Of a stretch of DNA of 64,000 nucleotides, positions 8,372-15,367 are shown one piece after another. Below the pieces are notes generated by a model that had not been told where the DNA came from, did not search any database, and saw only the letters and a list, made by a program, of their open reading frames with translations. This stretch comes from Candidatus Nitrosopumilus sp. SW (GTDB taxonomy: Archaea; Thermoproteota; Nitrososphaeria; Nitrososphaerales; Nitrosopumilaceae), in the NCBI RefSeq assembly GCF_006740685.1, contig NZ_CP035425.1, positions 1,435,621 through 1,499,620 of the forward strand, written 5' to 3'. Position 1 is the first letter of the stretch; each line of letters starts with the position of its first letter. The position numbers and the translations under genes are program-made.

Positions 8372-8776
8372 CTACTCAAATGTGTTGACAAAGTCTACAA
8401 TTGACAAAATCTTTCCCATTTCAACTAATTTTCCATAACTATGTTTTTTTGTATTTTTCATAGGGGTGTTGTCTACGCTCAAAAACAACATGTGAAATGC
8501 ATCTATAGGGAGAGTTACTCTTTTAGTTTTTTCAAATGATGTAATATGGTATAATGGCTGTCCTAATGGGACTCTGTCTGCTGCCTTGGATCTGTCAATC
8601 CAATCATCTGATTCCCGCTTTAAAGCTCTCTTAGTTTCAGACAATGGGACTTGTAATTTGTTAGATGATCTTTTGGAACTCCACAAAATCTCCCCTTTGG
8701 TATTACTAATTATTGCAAGCCTGATATTCTCATCAAAATCCATCAACATATTGAGAACTTTCTCATAACGGCTCAT
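8372..8776 (-). CDS. Small roadblock-like protein, paralog B
   Basis: 134 residues, clear tandem paralog of the gene at 8292: shares LNMLMDF, I-S-N-T-K-G-E-I-L-W, VPLSETKRALKRE, FEKTKRVTLPI and the end SYGKLVEMGKILSIVDFV. Cytoplasmic, no metal-binding motif. Each copy has its own leaderless-type promoter rather than being in one transcript. Roadblock-like folds act in signalling or polarity complexes with small GTPases in other organisms; no GTPase gene is adjacent here, so the role is open. Confidence 0.75.
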   Translation of the reverse strand: MSRYEKVLNMLMDFDENIRLAIISNTKGEILWSSKRSSNKLQVPLSETKRALKRESDDWIDRSKAADRVPLGQPLYHITSFEKTKRVTLPIDAFHMLFLSVDNTPMKNTKKHSYGKLVEMGKILSIVDFVNTFE

Positions 8777-8794
8777 AGGAAATCTTAAACTTTA

Positions 8795-8832
8795 GATAAT
8801 AAAAAGAATTTGTTATTTATAAACAAGTGCTA
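8795..8832 (-). promoter_or_regulatory. Single CACTAG-like-box promoter for roadblock-like paralog B
   Basis: Minus strand: TAGCACTTG at 8832-8824 (one mismatch to the consensus), TATA-like TTTTATTAT from 8804, ATG at 8776. Both distances are 28, matching the other members. No second box. Confidence 0.45.
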
Positions 8833-8884
8833 ACGATTTTGCTGAACGGATTAACTTATATCTTATTTTTAAAAATCTCTTTGT

Positions 8885-9430
8885 ATGGGAAAACACTATG
8901 AAGGTTTTGTCGGTAGTATATGGGATGAATTTCCTCAACTAGCCGAATGGCACGATGATGATCCTAAGTTACTTCAGAAGTGGAGTTTAGATAAATTCAT
9001 TGAAGCAGGATATCATAACTTTCATGCAGAAAGAAAGCAATTATACCATATCAGTAAACTAATCGAAAACTATGCAAGAGATAATGAGCAACCACTACTT
9101 GCAACTTTTGAAACAATAGCTCGCTACAAATTTGTTGAAAATAGATACCAAAAATTAATTGAGAAAATACCAAAAATTTGGGTTGTTGCAGACTATGGAA
9201 AAACAAGTCTTACAACTCCGCCAAAAATTGAAGTGATTAATTGTAAGGATACTGAACTTGTAGATGTTTGGAGTGTTATTACAAGAGGACCTTATGGTAC
9301 ATTTGGATTAATTGCAGAAGAATATGAAGATGGAAAATTTCGAGGATTTTTCACTCTAAATCAAAATGTTTGTAGATTGGCAGTAAATTCCATGGGTAAA
9401 ATTTTGGGGAAAAAATTCAGTCTTCAATAA
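8885..9430 (+). CDS. DICT-like sensory domain protein, paralog A
   Basis: 181 residues. Resembles the DICT domain (found with diguanylate cyclases and two-component systems): ERKQLYHISKLIENYARDN, PLLATFETIARYKFVENRYQ, then IWVVADYG and, near the end, an ARG-like GPYGTFGLIAEEYEDGKFRG segment. Stand-alone with no enzymatic domain attached. A paralog of the same architecture is at 10532-11110. TATA-like CTTATATCT sits about 30 nt upstream, giving a leaderless start at ATG 8885. Ligand unknown. Confidence 0.75.
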   Translation: MGKHYEGFVGSIWDEFPQLAEWHDDDPKLLQKWSLDKFIEAGYHNFHAERKQLYHISKLIENYARDNEQPLLATFETIARYKFVENRYQKLIEKIPKIWVVADYGKTSLTTPPKIEVINCKDTELVDVWSVITRGPYGTFGLIAEEYEDGKFRGFFTLNQNVCRLAVNSMGKILGKKFSLQ

Positions 9431-9481
9431 TTTTACAAGTTTTAAAATGCGTTTAAAATAATTTTTACTTTAGAAATTTGA

Positions 9482-10252
9482 TTATGCCCATGCAAAAATT
9501 TGTTTATCATGATAACGTATTCCTAAAAACATCCCAAGAGTAATTCTAGACCTATCTCCCAAAATCTTTGTGACTTCGTGATAATAATTTGGATTAATAA
9601 TTACAAGATCTCCATTGTTTATGTTTGACAACCTGCAAAATTCTGTTGATACTACATTTTGAGAATAACCAAAATCTATGTTTCTATATCTTTCATCCTT
9701 TTTCTTCCATTGATTTTTGTAGATTATTACATCTCCTCCTAATTCTGATTCTTGTAAATGTATGACACATGATAGTTGATGATCAATATTTGAAACAAAA
9801 TATTCTTTTCCTTCATATTGGACATTGTCTTTGTGGATAGGAATTGATTTACCTTTTCTATGAATTCTAATAACAAATGGTGAAAAATGACCTTCAGATT
9901 GTTTTGCTAAAGACATCGAAAAGGATGGCAATGAATTATTAATCATTGCATCAACCCTGAGTAAAGGATTTTGAACTTTTTTGAAAATACAATCCCATGT
10001 TTTTTGAAATTCTTTTGATTTGTAAAAATATTCTTTCTTTTTTGTTGTATGTGCCATTAAAAATGGCCCAATGTGTTCAAGTTGTGTTTTATCAAATTTT
10101 GTCTTTGATTTTTCTATTTTTTTGACTAAACTGATACATTGATTTTTTGAATAAAAATTTTTGATTACTAATGCAGGAATTTGGCCCGATAGAAGTTTTT
10201 TAAAATTCTCACCTGAAATATTTTGATTTTTAATTATTATGGGCTTCCACAT
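9482..10252 (-). CDS. 2-oxoglutarate/Fe(II)-dependent oxygenase
   Basis: 256 residues. The jelly-roll core carries the iron triad H140-x-D142 (IPIHKDN) and H225 (NYYHEVTKI), and R236 (SRITLGMF) is positioned to bind 2-oxoglutarate. The strands LSCVIHLQESELGGDVIIY and GDLVIINPNYYHEV are typical of prolyl-hydroxylase-like members. Substrate unknown; could be a protein or small molecule. Its ATG overlaps the TAA of the upstream 95-residue gene (TAATG), and that gene overlaps the DICT-like gene, so this is the third cistron of a tight operon starting at 11110. Confidence 0.85.
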   Translation of the reverse strand: MWKPIIIKNQNISGENFKKLLSGQIPALVIKNFYSKNQCISLVKKIEKSKTKFDKTQLEHIGPFLMAHTTKKKEYFYKSKEFQKTWDCIFKKVQNPLLRVDAMINNSLPSFSMSLAKQSEGHFSPFVIRIHRKGKSIPIHKDNVQYEGKEYFVSNIDHQLSCVIHLQESELGGDVIIYKNQWKKKDERYRNIDFGYSQNVVSTEFCRLSNINNGDLVIINPNYYHEVTKILGDRSRITLGMFLGIRYHDKQIFAWA

Positions 10253-10539
10253 TAGTACCCTCCAACTCCTGAATGAGAAACTTTGGCAACTACCATACCG
10301 GATTCATCTCTATCTTGAATCTCACATTTTAGAAATGCATCTTGAGTACATTGCTTTAAAATTTCCATGTTCCACTCTGACTCGTTGTGTGGTAATCCTG
10401 GAATATCTGCCTGAATTATTTTTATTTTTTCAACATCTGAATAATTTTCTTTATTGCCATTTTTCCTATGTGTGACATTTAAAATAAAAGAATTGGATGA
10501 CAAAATGTCAGAGCCGTTTCCCCATATGATGTCAGTCAT
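10252..10539 (-). CDS. Unrecognised small protein in DICT/2OG-oxygenase operon
   Basis: 95 residues. Overlaps the upstream DICT-like gene by eight bases and the downstream oxygenase by one, so it is certainly co-translated. The order of segments (SFILNV, EKIKIIQADIPGL, a helix, AFLKCEIQDRDESGMVVAKV) is faintly reminiscent of a staphylococcal-nuclease-like barrel, but catalytic Arg/Glu residues cannot be assigned and I would not name it so. No Cys/His metal site, no signal peptide. Confidence 0.7.
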   Translation of the reverse strand: MTDIIWGNGSDILSSNSFILNVTHRKNGNKENYSDVEKIKIIQADIPGLPHNESEWNMEILKQCTQDAFLKCEIQDRDESGMVVAKVSHSGVGGY

Positions 10540-11110
10540 TTTCCATACCGTAAGATTTGTCGAAATCTATTCGTATTTTTAGAGATTTTTCTGTACTTTT
10601 TATTGCCTTTCCAATTATGGATGGACTAATCGAAAAGAATCCTCTATAGATTCCATCTCCTATGTCTTCTGCGATAAGCCCAAATGGTCCATTTTCACCC
10701 TTTGTGAGTACCATCCAGATCTCTGATAGATTTGTTCCGTCACAACTTATTACTTCTGTATTCTTTGGGGGCTGAGGGGCCAATGAGGGATTATTGAAAT
10801 TTCCTATAATCCAAACTTTTGGAATATCTTCTACTAATTCCATGTACCTGTCCTCAACATACTTGTATCTCTTAGAAGTCTCAAATGTAGCTAAAAGTGG
10901 AACCTTGTGTTTAGCTGCATAATTTTCAAGAAGAATACTTAGTCTGTAGAGTTCTTTTCTACCTGTTTCAAATCTAACGTATCCTGCTTTTATGTACTCA
11001 CTAAGGTGCCATAACAGATTATGATCAGTGATATCTGTTATTTCGACATCTGCAAGTTTTGGAAATTCTTTTAGAATTTCATCCATCATACTTTTGTATT
11101 GTAATTCCAT
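10532..11110 (-). CDS. DICT-like sensory domain protein, paralog B, heads an operon
   Basis: 192 residues, same layout as the protein at 8885: GRKELYRLSILLENYAAKH, PLLATFETSKRYKYVEDRYM, KVWIIGNF and the end GPFGLIAEDIGDGIYRGFF. First gene of a three-gene operon with an unknown small protein and a 2OG-Fe(II) oxygenase. Transcribed from a CACTAG-box promoter with its ATG 28 nt after the TATA start. A plausible idea is that the DICT-like part senses the condition under which the oxygenase works; this is inference. Confidence 0.75.
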   Translation of the reverse strand: MELQYKSMMDEILKEFPKLADVEITDITDHNLLWHLSEYIKAGYVRFETGRKELYRLSILLENYAAKHKVPLLATFETSKRYKYVEDRYMELVEDIPKVWIIGNFNNPSLAPQPPKNTEVISCDGTNLSEIWMVLTKGENGPFGLIAEDIGDGIYRGFFSISPSIIGKAIKSTEKSLKIRIDFDKSYGMEND

Positions 11111-11129
11111 GACATCTCTATGTCAAAAT

Positions 11130-11166
11130 CATATATAACTAGTGTCCATAAATTTTACTAGTGCCA
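11130..11166 (-). promoter_or_regulatory. CACTAG tandem-box promoter for the DICT/oxygenase operon
   Basis: Minus strand: TGGCACTAG at 11166-11158, ten bases, GGACACTAG at 11147-11139, then TTATATATG from 11138. ATG at 11110 is 28 nt on. It lies back to back with the plus-strand promoter at 11171-11207, so two complete elements occupy 78 bp. Confidence 0.7.
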
Positions 11167-11170
11167 ATAT

Positions 11171-11207
11171 TACCACTAGAACAATAATTTATCACTAGTT
11201 AAATATT
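11171..11207 (+). promoter_or_regulatory. CACTAG tandem-box promoter for the 11227 gene
   Basis: TACCACTAG at 11171-11179, ten bases, TATCACTAG at 11190-11198, then TTAAATATT at 11199-11207; ATG at 11227. Distances 19, 28 and 28 as in the other members. Confidence 0.7.
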
Positions 11208-11226
11208 ATTAACGATAAATAACCTC

Positions 11227-11610
11227 ATGACCGCCCTAGTTCAAGAATCTAGAGAACAACATACTAGTGTAGAACCTTATTTTCATCAGTTCTTCCAGCA
11301 AGTTGTACAATCATTGCCACATGTAGATCCACAATTGTTGATCAAAGTCATGATGTTGGAGATGAATCTTAAGGATTACATGGGAGCCAAAATTCCTCAT
11401 GTCAACCTGTATGTCCAGTACAGGGAAGGAACTGACTTACAACAAAAACAAGAAGAAGGCAGAAACAAGTATCCTATAGAGGTGACTGCATCAAAATGGG
11501 AAGATGGTGTAATCTTTTCAGGTTTGATGAGTATTAAAAATGTCGAGACTGTGTGTTCTGATCCTGACATAGTAAAAGTTACTGGAAAAGCATCTCCTAG
11601 ACACAACTAA
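11227..11610 (+). CDS. Conserved hypothetical protein under a CACTAG-box promoter
   Basis: 127 residues, no signal peptide, membrane helix or metal motif. N-terminal half helical (YFHQFFQQVVQSLPHVDPQL, LIKVMMLEMNLKDYMGAKIP), C-terminal half beta-rich (PIEVTASKWEDGVIFSGLMS). Family not recognised. The codon choice is slightly richer in GC than most neighbours, which may mean good expression. Followed by a T-rich stretch that could end transcription. Confidence 0.7.
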   Translation: MTALVQESREQHTSVEPYFHQFFQQVVQSLPHVDPQLLIKVMMLEMNLKDYMGAKIPHVNLYVQYREGTDLQQKQEEGRNKYPIEVTASKWEDGVIFSGLMSIKNVETVCSDPDIVKVTGKASPRHN

Positions 11611-11616
11611 CCCCCC

Positions 11617-11630
11617 ATTTTTCATTTTTT
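11617..11630 (+). terminator. T-rich probable transcription terminator
   Basis: Two T runs (ATTTTTC then ATTTTTT) 7-20 bases after the stop of the 11227 gene and directly before the next promoter boxes. Archaeal RNA polymerase stops at such oligo-T stretches; no hairpin is seen. Confidence 0.45.
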
Positions 11631-11666
11631 ACCACTAGGAACAATTTTTCCCACTAGTTAAATATC
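11630..11666 (+). promoter_or_regulatory. CACTAG tandem-box promoter for the zinc-ribbon/PNPOx operon
   Basis: TACCACTAG at 11630-11638, ten bases, TCCCACTAG at 11649-11657, then TTAAATATC at 11658-11666; ATG of the 35-residue zinc-ribbon gene at 11687, 29 nt after the TATA start. Confidence 0.7.
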
Positions 11667-11686
11667 ATAAAACACATAGATACAAT

Positions 11687-11794
11687 ATGAGTTTGATCTC
11701 TGTATTTAAATGCAAAAATTGTGGAAAAGAATTTGAAGATTGGTCTTGTGATTTTTGTTACACAAAATCTGTATTAGTGAAAATTAAGGTGTGA
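11687..11794 (+). CDS. 35-residue zinc-ribbon mini-protein
   Basis: MSLISVFKCKNCGKEFEDWS continues CDFCYTKSVLVKIKV. Two Cys pairs, C-x2-C at 9/12 and C-x2-C at 21/24, make a minimal zinc ribbon. Directly downstream of a complete promoter at leaderless distance, and its TGA lies two bases before the ATG of the PNPOx-like gene, so it is the first cistron of that operon. Too short for automatic gene finders; reality supported by promoter spacing and the Cys pattern. Confidence 0.65.
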   Translation: MSLISVFKCKNCGKEFEDWSCDFCYTKSVLVKIKV

Positions 11795-11796
11795 CT

Positions 11797-12231
11797 ATGC
11801 AAAAACTTGATAAACTGACTTTAGAATCCATTTTGTCTGACATCAAAATTCCCATTAGGATTGCTTTTTTAAAATCTGATGGAGTTCCCAATATTATCTC
11901 ACTTTGGTATGAGCAAATTGGGGATAAAATTTACTGTGCAACACAAAAATCTGCAAAGGTTGTTTCATATTTAGAAAAAAACCCTACATGTGGTTTTGAA
12001 ATTGCATCTGATAAACCTCCGTACAAAGGAATCCGTGGAAGTGGCTCTGCAAAAATAATTGATGAAATGGGTGAAGAAATTCTAAAGATTTTGATGAAGA
12101 AATATCTTGGAGATAAAGAGTCTACATTATCAAAAATACTGAAAAAAAATGTTAAAAATGAGGTTGCCATCGAGATTACTCCTCAACAAATATTTCATTA
12201 TGATTATTCAAAGAGGATGAAAGATATCTGA
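11797..12231 (+). CDS. Pyridoxamine 5'-phosphate oxidase-like flavin/split-barrel protein
   Basis: 144 residues from ATG 11797; a GTG at 11791 overlapping the previous stop is the alternative. Split beta-barrel order: IRIAFLKSDGVPNIISLWYE, KIYCATQKSAKVVSYLEKNP, CGFEIASDKPPYKGIRGSGS, EVAIEITPQQIFHYDY. The family binds FMN or F420 and reduces or oxidises small molecules; substrate unknown. Sits between two zinc-ribbon mini-genes with 1-2 base gaps, so the three are one operon. Confidence 0.82.
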   Translation: MQKLDKLTLESILSDIKIPIRIAFLKSDGVPNIISLWYEQIGDKIYCATQKSAKVVSYLEKNPTCGFEIASDKPPYKGIRGSGSAKIIDEMGEEILKILMKKYLGDKESTLSKILKKNVKNEVAIEITPQQIFHYDYSKRMKDI

Positions 12232-12232
12232 T

Positions 12233-12358
12233 ATGGCTTTAGACAATGCATGCCCTACATGTGGCTCTAAAAATTTTGATGCTCAAAAATCTGAAGTTTC
12301 AAATCAGTATGAACTTTTTTTTAAATGCAATAATTGTAAAAAGTTCTGGTATTCATAA
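12233..12358 (+). CDS. 41-residue zinc-ribbon mini-protein
   Basis: MALDNACPTCGSKNFDAQKS then EVSNQYELFFKCNNCKKFWY plus S. C-P-T-C-G and C-N-N-C-K pairs with an aromatic end resemble the TFIIS/RPB9-type zinc ribbon. Starts one base after the stop of the PNPOx-like gene; third cistron of the operon. Below the length limit of most gene callers. Confidence 0.65.
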   Translation: MALDNACPTCGSKNFDAQKSEVSNQYELFFKCNNCKKFWYS

Positions 12359-12370
12359 ATATCAAATAGT

Positions 12371-12407
12371 TAGCACTAGAATCAAAAGTTTCCTCTAGGT
12401 TATATTC
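12371..12407 (+). promoter_or_regulatory. CACTAG tandem-box promoter for the 12436 gene
   Basis: TAGCACTAG at 12371-12379, TTCCTCTAG at 12390-12398 (one core mismatch), then GTTATATTC at 12399-12407. Distances 19 and 28 preserved. The start codon is 37 nt after the TATA and is preceded by GAGGAG, so this transcript has a short leader with a ribosome binding site. Confidence 0.6.
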
Positions 12408-12435
12408 TGTAAAATGTAAATCATATTGAGGAGAA

Positions 12436-12750
12436 ATGCAACAAACCACACAAACAAAAACACCACGGCTAAAATTCATGTTGATTTTGGCCGCAGCAAC
12501 TTCAGTAATACTAGTTTTCACATTAACTCCTTGGAATATAGTTCCAACACTAGTTACTGAAGATGTATCGGTCATTGCTGTTACTGATTATGGCTGTGTT
12601 GGTGAGTCTGTTTTAGGTCATTCTGTCGTTGTGGCAGATTGTAGTGCAGGTGTTGGAGATGTAGTTTCTGCAACATTTTATGTTCCTGCTATGGACCAAA
12701 ACGGATACTATGACAGAATTGAGGCAAAATTAACAATGGTTAATCCTTAA
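12436..12750 (+). CDS. Small membrane-anchored extracellular protein
   Basis: 104 residues. One N-terminal membrane helix (about 12-33, KFMLILAAATSVILVFTL) leaves a ~70-residue outer domain of beta strands with two Cys (GCVGESVLGHSVVVADCS) that could form a disulfide. Shine-Dalgarno-like GAGGAG stands seven bases before the ATG. Controlled by a CACTAG-box promoter. No family recognised. Confidence 0.7.
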   Translation: MQQTTQTKTPRLKFMLILAAATSVILVFTLTPWNIVPTLVTEDVSVIAVTDYGCVGESVLGHSVVVADCSAGVGDVVSATFYVPAMDQNGYYDRIEAKLTMVNP

Positions 12751-12764
12751 TTCTTCTCTCTTTT

Positions 12765-14153
12765 TTATTTTTCAGCTTTGATGTTTTCTTTTTTCATCCA
12801 GATTGTTTTACCTTTATGATCTATCAGCTCTACATTCATTTCGTTAAGTTTGTCACGAATTTTATCTGCTTCTTGGAATTGTTTTTCTTGTCGGAACTTT
12901 TCTCTATTCTCAATCATAGTGTCAATCTCTTTTTTCATATCTGCTGTCATCTCTGGAATGACCAATCCTAAAATTTTGAGCATTCTTTGAAATTCATGTT
13001 TGATGATTTTAGCGTCTTCTTTTCCTAACTTTTCCTCAGCTGCTAATCTGTTGGCTTCTTTGACTAGTTGAAAAAATGCAGATAATGCAAGATGAGTGTT
13101 AAAATCATCCTCAAGTGCTTTATCGAATTCTGAGCCCAATTTTTCTACTGTGGGGCTGACATTTTCATTATTTTCACTATTTGCATGAATTAACTCATAG
13201 TAGCAAGTTTCAACCTGTCGCCATTTTGTTAAATTCTCTTTCAATAATTCTTCAGAATAATCAATTGGCTTTGAATAATGTCCTGACAAGCAGAACAATC
13301 TGATAATGTTTGGTCCCCAATTTTCTAATACATGTTTGATTGACTTTATGTTTCCAATAGATTTTGACATTTTCTCTCCATCAATGGTGACCATTCCTAC
13401 ATGCATCCAGATTTTTGCAAACTGATTACCTGTAAATGATTCAGATTGTGCAATTTCGTTTTCATGATGAGGAAATATCAGGTCTCTTCCTCCTCCATGA
13501 ATATCAAAATTTTCTCCTAGATACTTTGTACTCATTGCTGAACACTCTATGTGCCACCCTGGTCTTCCTTTTCCCCATGGACTGTCCCACACAGGTTCAA
13601 CGTCTGAAAACTTCCATACTGCAAAATCTAGAGGATTGTTCTTTGCCTCATCGACTTCAATTCTTGCACCTGATTCTAATTCATCAATCTTCTTTTTTGA
13701 TAATTTACCATATTCTGGAAATTTTGATACTGCAAAATATACTCCATTCTTTGATACATATGCAATTTGTTTTTCAATTAATTTTTCAATAAACTTGATG
13801 ATGTCTTCAATGTGTTCTGTTGCCTTTGGATAGTTTGTTGCACGTTTTACATTTAAACCATCAAAGTCATGAAAATAATTTTCAATGTATTTTGTACTGA
13901 TTGCGTCCGCACTAGTATTTTCTGATTGAGCTCGGTTGATTATTTTATCATCAACATCTGTGAAATTTTGAATAAACTCAATCTCTATTCCCTTATTTTC
14001 TAGGTATTTTCGAAGCACATCAAAGACTATGATTGTTCGTGCATGACCAATATGGGATTCATCATAAACTGTAACTCCGCAAAGATAAATTTTCACTTTT
14101 TTTGATATGTCTAATTCCTGTTCAGCGTTTGATAATGTATTTTGTAGTTTCAT
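12765..14153 (-). CDS. cysS: Cysteinyl-tRNA synthetase
   Basis: 462 residues from the ATG at 14153. The open frame continues 15 codons upstream into nadE, but 14153 is preferred: it follows the nadE stop by one base and the upstream residues are not family-like. HIGH motif at SHIGHARTI, N-x-T-D-V-D-D-K downstream, zinc residues in CGVTVYD / GWHIECSAM / HHENEIAQSE, and KMSKS (GEKMSKSIGN). The enzyme charges tRNA-Cys. Co-transcribed with nadE upstream. Confidence 0.95.
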   Translation of the reverse strand: MKLQNTLSNAEQELDISKKVKIYLCGVTVYDESHIGHARTIIVFDVLRKYLENKGIEIEFIQNFTDVDDKIINRAQSENTSADAISTKYIENYFHDFDGLNVKRATNYPKATEHIEDIIKFIEKLIEKQIAYVSKNGVYFAVSKFPEYGKLSKKKIDELESGARIEVDEAKNNPLDFAVWKFSDVEPVWDSPWGKGRPGWHIECSAMSTKYLGENFDIHGGGRDLIFPHHENEIAQSESFTGNQFAKIWMHVGMVTIDGEKMSKSIGNIKSIKHVLENWGPNIIRLFCLSGHYSKPIDYSEELLKENLTKWRQVETCYYELIHANSENNENVSPTVEKLGSEFDKALEDDFNTHLALSAFFQLVKEANRLAAEEKLGKEDAKIIKHEFQRMLKILGLVIPEMTADMKKEIDTMIENREKFRQEKQFQEADKIRDKLNEMNVELIDHKGKTIWMKKENIKAEK

Positions 14154-14154
14154 T

Positions 14155-14946
14155 TCACTCTCTATCTGGTTTTTGTGCTGGCAATCTTTTATGTTCACTG
14201 TTTTTGTTTAGTTCTTTGATTTTCTCTATTGTAGAAATTTCTATTCCTGTTATCTTTTGAGTTTCTTCTACTGAGAGGTTCTTTTCAAATAAACAATAAA
14301 GAATAGAATCTATTTCCTCATATGAAATTCCAAGCTCATCTTCTGCTTCATGGTCTTTCCACAAATGAGGACTGCTCTTTTTTAAAATTACATTTTCTGG
14401 AACGCCTAAATATTTTGCAATCTCTCTTACTTGGAGTTTATACAATGAAATGATGGGTGTAACATCTGATGCACCGTCCCCAAATTTTGTAAAATACCCA
14501 ATCAGATATTCACTTTTATCACTTGATCCTAACACTAGATAGTTTTTGGCATTTGCATAATAATACAAAATATTTGTTCTAACTCTTGCTCGAAGATTTC
14601 CTTTTGCCCTTTCATTTGGTTCTAAATACATAGAGTATTCATTTACTATTGGGTTGATGTCAATTAGCTTGTATTGAATTCCTGTTAATGATATCATCTT
14701 TAGTGCATCTTCAGTTTCTGTTTTTGGTGTGATTCCAGTATCTGGCATGACTATTGCTATTGTTTTATCTGCAAATTTTCTTTTGCAAATGTATGCTAAA
14801 ACTGCTGAGTCAATTCCCCCGCTTAATCCTAAAATGAGTCCTTTTGCATGATTTTTTTCCATTTGCTCTTCTAGAAAATTTTCGATTGTACTTGTGATGG
14901 AAGAATAATCTTGATTTTTTATCTCATCAATGATTTCTTGATTCAA
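14155..14946 (-). CDS. nadE: NAD+ synthetase, ammonia-dependent
   Basis: 263 residues. PP-loop SGGIDSAV at 42-49, and the typical GSSDKSEYLIGYFTKFGDG and SDVTPIISLYKLQVREIAK segments. Lacks the glutaminase domain, so ammonia is the nitrogen donor, which suits an ammonia-oxidising organism. Converts deamido-NAD to NAD. Immediately followed by cysS in the same operon; the pathway partner NMN adenylyltransferase is at 20059. Confidence 0.95.
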   Translation of the reverse strand: MNQEIIDEIKNQDYSSITSTIENFLEEQMEKNHAKGLILGLSGGIDSAVLAYICKRKFADKTIAIVMPDTGITPKTETEDALKMISLTGIQYKLIDINPIVNEYSMYLEPNERAKGNLRARVRTNILYYYANAKNYLVLGSSDKSEYLIGYFTKFGDGASDVTPIISLYKLQVREIAKYLGVPENVILKKSSPHLWKDHEAEDELGISYEEIDSILYCLFEKNLSVEETQKITGIEISTIEKIKELNKNSEHKRLPAQKPDRE

Positions 14947-14991
14947 TAAATGATTTGCAAAAACTGAGAATAAAAATTGTGCCTAAATTTT

Positions 14992-15294
14992 CTAAACATC
15001 TACATAGATGCCGTCATCTCTTGCTTCGACAGGGTATGTCTCTAACTTTACATCTTTGAGATAATCTGTCAATTCTCCTGTTTTGATGTTGTAATGCCAA
15101 AAATGCAGTGGACATTCCACAATGTCTCCGTCAAGTTTTCCTGGTGCAATTGATCCGTCCTGATGAACACAGAGATCATCTATTGCATGATATCCGTCTT
15201 GATTAAAAATTGCAATCTGTTTTCCATCAATCTCAAATGCTTTGCCTTTACCTGCATCAATGTCTCCTTTTTCAGCAATTTTCTTCCAAGCCAT
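14992..15294 (-). CDS. Rieske-type [2Fe-2S] ferredoxin
   Basis: 100 residues. Cluster ligands C42-x-H44 (LCVHQDG) and C61-x2-H64 (ECPLHFWHYN), the pattern of soluble Rieske ferredoxins as in dioxygenase and nitrite-reductase small subunits. No membrane anchor. Probably an electron carrier in the cytoplasm; partner oxygenase or reductase not adjacent. Separated by 45 bp from nadE, so possibly the first gene of the same transcript. Confidence 0.92.
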   Translation of the reverse strand: MAWKKIAEKGDIDAGKGKAFEIDGKQIAIFNQDGYHAIDDLCVHQDGSIAPGKLDGDIVECPLHFWHYNIKTGELTDYLKDVKLETYPVEARDDGIYVDV

Positions 15295-15367
15295 GATTTT
15301 TTGTTAATTTTGTCATTTATTTACATTCGCATGATAGGGTTTTATATCTCCGAATGAGATTTTGTTT

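Noticed and set aside
10252..10539. Staphylococcal-nuclease-like enzyme
   Set aside because: Only a vague order of strands matches; catalytic residues are not identifiable, so it is left unnamed.
14154..14198. 15-residue extension of CysS into nadE
   Set aside because: ATG 14153 directly follows the nadE stop and the extra residues do not resemble CysS N-termini.
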